DNA of 24,594 nucleotides from CAZMHL01 sp045605445. Lineage in GTDB: Bacteria > Bacillota > Clostridia > RGIG6154. A model generated the notes under the pieces. The model worked only from the letters and a program-made list of their open reading frames with translations, was not told where the DNA came from and ran no database searches. Where the stretch lies: positions 1 through 24,594 of the forward strand of contig JAZUPZ010000017.1 of NCBI GenBank assembly GCA_045605445.1, given 5' to 3'. Positions 22,057 to 24,594 of the stretch are shown in pieces (within the stretch, counting starts at the first letter, position 1; every line of letters begins with the position of its first letter). Both the position numbers and the translations under genes were made by a program.

Positions 22057-23109
22057 TTATTTGATTTTTTCAGCCTCCGCTAGCATATTTTCTATAAATA
22101 TCCCATAACCTCTTGTTGGATCATTCACAAATACGTGTGTTACAGCTCCCACAATTCGGCCATTTTGAATTATCGGTGAACCCGACATTCCCTGGACTAT
22201 GCCGCCGGTTTTGGTTAAAAGTCTTTCATCGGTTACCTGTACTATCATTCCTTTAGAGGTGTAAAGATTACTTTTTAAAAGTTTTACTATTTTAACCGAA
22301 TATTTTTCAACCTTTGTTCCGTTTACGCAGCAATAAATAAAGGCATCGCCTTCTTTTACATCTTTATGAGTTCCAAGAGGAATTTCCTGTTTCTGAGGAA
22401 CCTGATAGCTTTTCCCCCTGACACCCTCGGCTGTATTTCTTTTTATGATTCCTATTTCAGTATCACCTGCAGAAAAACCGCCCTCAAGTTCACCCGGATT
22501 ACCCTTTTCCCCTTTAACTACCCCGGATACGGAGGCGTTATACACCTTACCCTCCCGAAGTAAAAGCGCCTTATTGATATCCTTATCGGAAATTGCATGG
22601 CCGAGAGCCGCAAAATCTCCCGTATCTTTCATATAAAAAGTAACGGTCCCTATTCCTGCGGTACTGTCTCTTATCCAGAGACCGACTTTATATTCATTAT
22701 GCTGTTTTGAAAAAACGGGAGTTATGGTTGTTGTAAGCTTTTTTCCTTTTCTTAAAATTTCAAGCTCGTATTCATCCCCGCCGACTATCATTGAAGAAAA
22801 TTCTTCGTTTGTATTTATTTCATAGCCGTTTATCCTTTGAATATAATCTCCGCTTTTTAAGCCTGCATCCTTACCGGGATAAATTCTGCCGTTCTCGGTA
22901 TTTACAAAAGAAATATCAACAATATAAACCCCATCGGTATAGACCTTCATTCCCACAAGTTCGCCGCCGGGAATTACATATAACGGTTGAGCAAGCGCAT
23001 TTTCCTCGGTTGCATTTGTTTCATAAAGAAAAGAACGGCTCCCTGCAATTATTCCCGCAAGAATTACAGCAGAGATTAAAATTTTAAATTTGTTTTTCAG
23101 CAAATTCAT
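22057..23109 (-). CDS. spoIVB: SpoIVB sporulation signalling protease (S55)
   Basis: 350 residues counted from ATG 23107-23109. GAGGTG abuts this ATG, so an in-frame TTG at 23101-23103 could be the real start; an upstream TTG gives 358. An N-terminal membrane anchor (about 8-26) places the rest in the space between mother cell and forespore. A PDZ domain follows (about 72-131; IYPGKDAGLKSGDYIQRING). The peptidase has His171 in FAALGHAIS, Asp294 in VTDERLL and Ser309 in GMSGSP, matching the catalytic residues of the B. subtilis protein. In that family SpoIVB cleaves SpoIVFA so that SpoIVFB can activate sigma-K. The tail from Ser309 on is the piece found three more times downstream. It is core, downstream of hpf. 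Confidence 0.95.
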   Translation of the reverse strand: MNLLKNKFKILISAVILAGIIAGSRSFLYETNATEENALAQPLYVIPGGELVGMKVYTDGVYIVDISFVNTENGRIYPGKDAGLKSGDYIQRINGYEINTNEEFSSMIVGGDEYELEILRKGKKLTTTITPVFSKQHNEYKVGLWIRDSTAGIGTVTFYMKDTGDFAALGHAISDKDINKALLLREGKVYNASVSGVVKGEKGNPGELEGGFSAGDTEIGIIKRNTAEGVRGKSYQVPQKQEIPLGTHKDVKEGDAFIYCCVNGTKVEKYSVKIVKLLKSNLYTSKGMIVQVTDERLLTKTGGIVQGMSGSPIIQNGRIVGAVTHVFVNDPTRGYGIFIENMLAEAEKIK

Positions 23110-23168
23110 CACCTCAAAAATCAGAAAGTACAAATTTATTTTTGATTTTTAAGGTTTTTATATACTAA

Positions 23169-23195
23169 AAAAAGCACCCAAAAAGGGTGCTTTTT
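23169..23195 (-). terminator. Terminator of hpf
   Basis: A perfect 11-bp stem (AAAAAGCACCC, 5-nt A loop, GGGTGCTTTTT) just after the hpf stop codon and followed by the spoIVB leader. Confidence 0.8.
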
Positions 23196-23205
23196 AAGTT
23201 AAAAG

Positions 23206-23736
23206 TCAATTTGTTTCAATTAAGCCGTAATTTTTATCTTTTCTTTTATAAACAATGTTAATTTTGTCATCCTCTGCATTTGTAAACACATAGAATTCGT
23301 GATTAAGCAAATTCATTTGAAGAATTGCTTCGTCTACACTCATTGGTTTAACAGAAAACTTTTTGGTTTTAACAATGTTAAACTCTTTTTCTTCTTCATA
23401 AGGCACGTCGGGAATTTCCGCAAAATATTCTTCATAGCCCGATTTTTTAACCTTTTTCTGAAGCTTTGTTTTGTATTTACGAAGCTGTCCCTCAAGGAGA
23501 GAAATAATCTTATCAATAGCTGTTTTTGCATCTTCATCAAAGGTCTGAGCTCTTAAAATCATATCACCGGATGTAATTGCAATTTCAAGATAAATAACCT
23601 CGTTTTCCATCTTGAACTTTACATCGGCAATGGCATCATCTTTTAAAATTTTGTCAAACTTTGCCAGTTTCTTTTCAAGCTTCTCCTTTGTTGAATCGAT
23701 CAGGTTTACCTTTTTTGTTGTCAGATTGATCTTCAT
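23206..23736 (-). CDS. hpf: Long-form ribosome hibernation promoting factor
   Basis: 176 residues from the ATG at 23734-23736, placed 8 nt after GGAAGGAG; an upstream start eight codons earlier overlaps that ribosome site. Residues 1-95 form the ribosome-binding HPF/YfiA domain (MKINLTTKKVNL, then VKFKMENEVIYLEIAITSGD, then DEDAKTAIDKIISLLEGQLR). A linker with PDVPYEEE leads to the C-terminal dimerisation domain (about 118-176: VKTKKFSVKPMSVDEAILQM and the ending YGLIE). Long HPF joins two 70S ribosomes into inactive 100S particles in stationary phase. Its 190-nt leader after rnr contains a GC-rich conserved-looking block, a possible raiA-type RNA. It is followed by its own terminator and spoIVB. 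Confidence 0.95.
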   Translation of the reverse strand: MKINLTTKKVNLIDSTKEKLEKKLAKFDKILKDDAIADVKFKMENEVIYLEIAITSGDMILRAQTFDEDAKTAIDKIISLLEGQLRKYKTKLQKKVKKSGYEEYFAEIPDVPYEEEKEFNIVKTKKFSVKPMSVDEAILQMNLLNHEFYVFTNAEDDKINIVYKRKDKNYGLIETN

Positions 23737-23744
23737 ACGTTTTT

Positions 23745-23880
23745 CTCCTTCCGCATTCAACCGCTTTTGCGATTAAATTATTTCTATTAAATGTCGTGTT
23801 ACATGACAACTAATATTCACCGTCACCGGAAGTCCCGCTATGCAAGTCGGCTCCGAGTTAATTATTCCAAGTTTTTACTG
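23745..23880 (-). ncRNA. Candidate raiA-type structured RNA in the hpf leader
   Basis: The 5' region of hpf (raiA) has a GC-rich island in otherwise AT-rich DNA. On minus it contains GGAGCCGACTTGCATAGCGG and ACTTCCGGTGACGGTGAAT (about 23814-23855), then a hairpin TGTC-TGT-ACA-GACA (about 23793-23809). Known raiA and raiA-hairpin RNA motifs lie just upstream of this gene in Firmicutes. A sigma-H-like promoter (AGGAAATT at 23911-23918 and AGAAGT at 23893-23898, minus strand) could start the transcript near 23885. The identity is inferred from position and composition; I could not run a covariance search. Confidence 0.45.
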
Positions 23881-23925
23881 CCTTATTTATATACTTCTAC
23901 AAAAGTTTGAAATTTCCTTTTTTTC

Positions 23926-24594
23926 TCAGACAAAAATTAAATCAATTTGTCCCGAAAGGCGGTCAGCCCTTGTTACAATCACCTCTGCAGTATCTCCTAT
24001 ACGGTAAGTTTTTCCCGTTCTTTCGCCGATAACGCTCATTGTATCTCTGTCAAATTCAAAATAATCGCCCTTCATATCAACAAATCTTACAAGACCTTCA
24101 ACCGTGTTTTCAAATTCAACAAATATTCCGAAAGAGGTAACCGAAGAAATTACTCCCTTAAGGGTATCCCCTACAAACCTTTCCATATATTCTGCCTTTT
24201 TCATATCTTCAATTGTGCGCTCGGCAGTTGCTGCAATAACCTCGGCTTCACTTGAAGTTGCCGCAGCATCTCTGGCAAAGGACTTGTAAATCTTAACGCT
24301 TTTTTCGTTCATTTCACCTTCAAGATATAATTTAAGAATTCTGTGAACAACCAGGTCGGGATATCTTCTTATAGGCGAAGTGAAATGTGTATAATATTTT
24401 GCCGCAAGTCCAAAATGTCCCTTGCACTCTGTAGTGTAACCGGCTCTCTTCATAGAACGTAAAGTAAGCCTGCTGATAAGATTCTCCTCTTCACTGCCCT
24501 CAATCTCTTCAATTAATTTCTGAAGTTCCTTAGGATGTACCTCATCATTGGAAATTCTGATTGAATGTCCAAAATTATTAATAAACATTCCAAG
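23926..24594 (-). CDS. rnr: Ribonuclease R, C-terminal part (runs off the right edge)
   Basis: 222 codons are visible and the frame is open to the window edge. The end of the RNB exonuclease domain is clear (HFGLAAKYYTHFTSPIRRYP followed by DLVVHR), as is a C-terminal S1 RNA-binding domain (LKGVISSVTSFGIFVEFENT, then VEGLVRF and DYFEFD). RNase R is a processive 3'-to-5' exoribonuclease that degrades structured RNA and takes part in rRNA quality control and trans-translation. The protein ends soon after the S1 domain without the Lys-rich tail seen in some relatives. The catalytic Asp residues of the RNB domain lie outside the window. Confidence 0.9.
   Translation of the reverse strand, partial: LGMFINNFGHSIRISNDEVHPKELQKLIEEIEGSEEENLISRLTLRSMKRAGYTTECKGHFGLAAKYYTHFTSPIRRYPDLVVHRILKLYLEGEMNEKSVKIYKSFARDAAATSSEAEVIAATAERTIEDMKKAEYMERFVGDTLKGVISSVTSFGIFVEFENTVEGLVRFVDMKGDYFEFDRDTMSVIGERTGKTYRIGDTAEVIVTRADRLSGQIDLIFV

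Noticed and set aside
1..24594. tRNA or rRNA genes that could act as integration sites
   Set aside because: No cloverleaf-like or rRNA-like sequence was noticed on reading; a tRNA scan was not possible, so a missed one cannot be fully excluded.

Overview
The window looks like the chromosome of an uncultured, AT-rich, spore-forming member of the Clostridia. The evidence is a complete SpoIVB sporulation protease, a long-form ribosome hibernation factor (hpf), RNase R, three full-length AraC-type regulators, extracellular proteins with copper-amine-oxidase-like domains, and strong Gram-positive Shine-Dalgarno sequences. The right end (about 22.0-24.6 kb) is core genome on the minus strand: rnr, hpf, spoIVB. 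The leader between rnr and hpf may hold a raiA-type structured RNA. Everything to the left is accessory.

The main discovery candidate is a tandem array at the 3' end of spoIVB. Three extra copies of only the last 43 codons of spoIVB (8263-8394, 13235-13365, 17083-17214) lie in the same orientation downstream of the intact gene. Each starts exactly at the codons around the catalytic serine. Each is followed on its upstream side by the same 31-bp sequence, which is not found in spoIVB. Most are preceded by a terminator hairpin. Between the copies are unrelated cargo blocks. This is the pattern left by repeated site-specific integration into the active-site codon of spoIVB, where each incoming element supplies a replacement gene tail and pushes the old tail outward. 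No recombinase is seen in any block, so these would be passive cassettes mobilised in trans, or remnants.

Cargo, from right to left. Block 17.2-22.05 kb is defence-like: two proteins each with two Phd/YefM-like antitoxin domains; an operon of KilA-N protein, small HTH regulator and a 553-residue protein joining a restriction-nuclease-like domain to the C-terminal half of a DUF2326 SMC/Rad50-like ATPase; and a shortened RecG-like/AlbA_2-type ATPase protein. Block 13.4-17.0 kb holds a six-hairpin-type glycosidase, a DMT transporter and a divergent AraC regulator. Block 8.4-13.2 kb holds a GH2 beta-mannosidase-like enzyme, a ROK sugar kinase, a SIS sugar-phosphate isomerase and a divergent AraC regulator. 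The two sugar blocks share one layout: catabolic operon on minus, AraC on plus, convergent terminator, spoIVB tail. In the 8.4-13.2 kb block the catabolic operon runs straight into the next tail and borrows its terminator.

Left of the outermost tail is a decayed block (5.4-8.2 kb) with remnants of a sugar epimerase, an FAD-dependent oxidoreductase and an AraC regulator. Into it a 1.4-kb unit flanked by 97-bp direct repeats has been placed (an HTH regulator with a clear operator/promoter, a repeat-bearing membrane protein and a 45-residue protein). A 0.25-kb cluster of hairpins sits inside a split terminator. The far left (1-5.3 kb) holds three secreted proteins, including an SGNH-type hydrolase and a large esterase, with a divergent AraC regulator.
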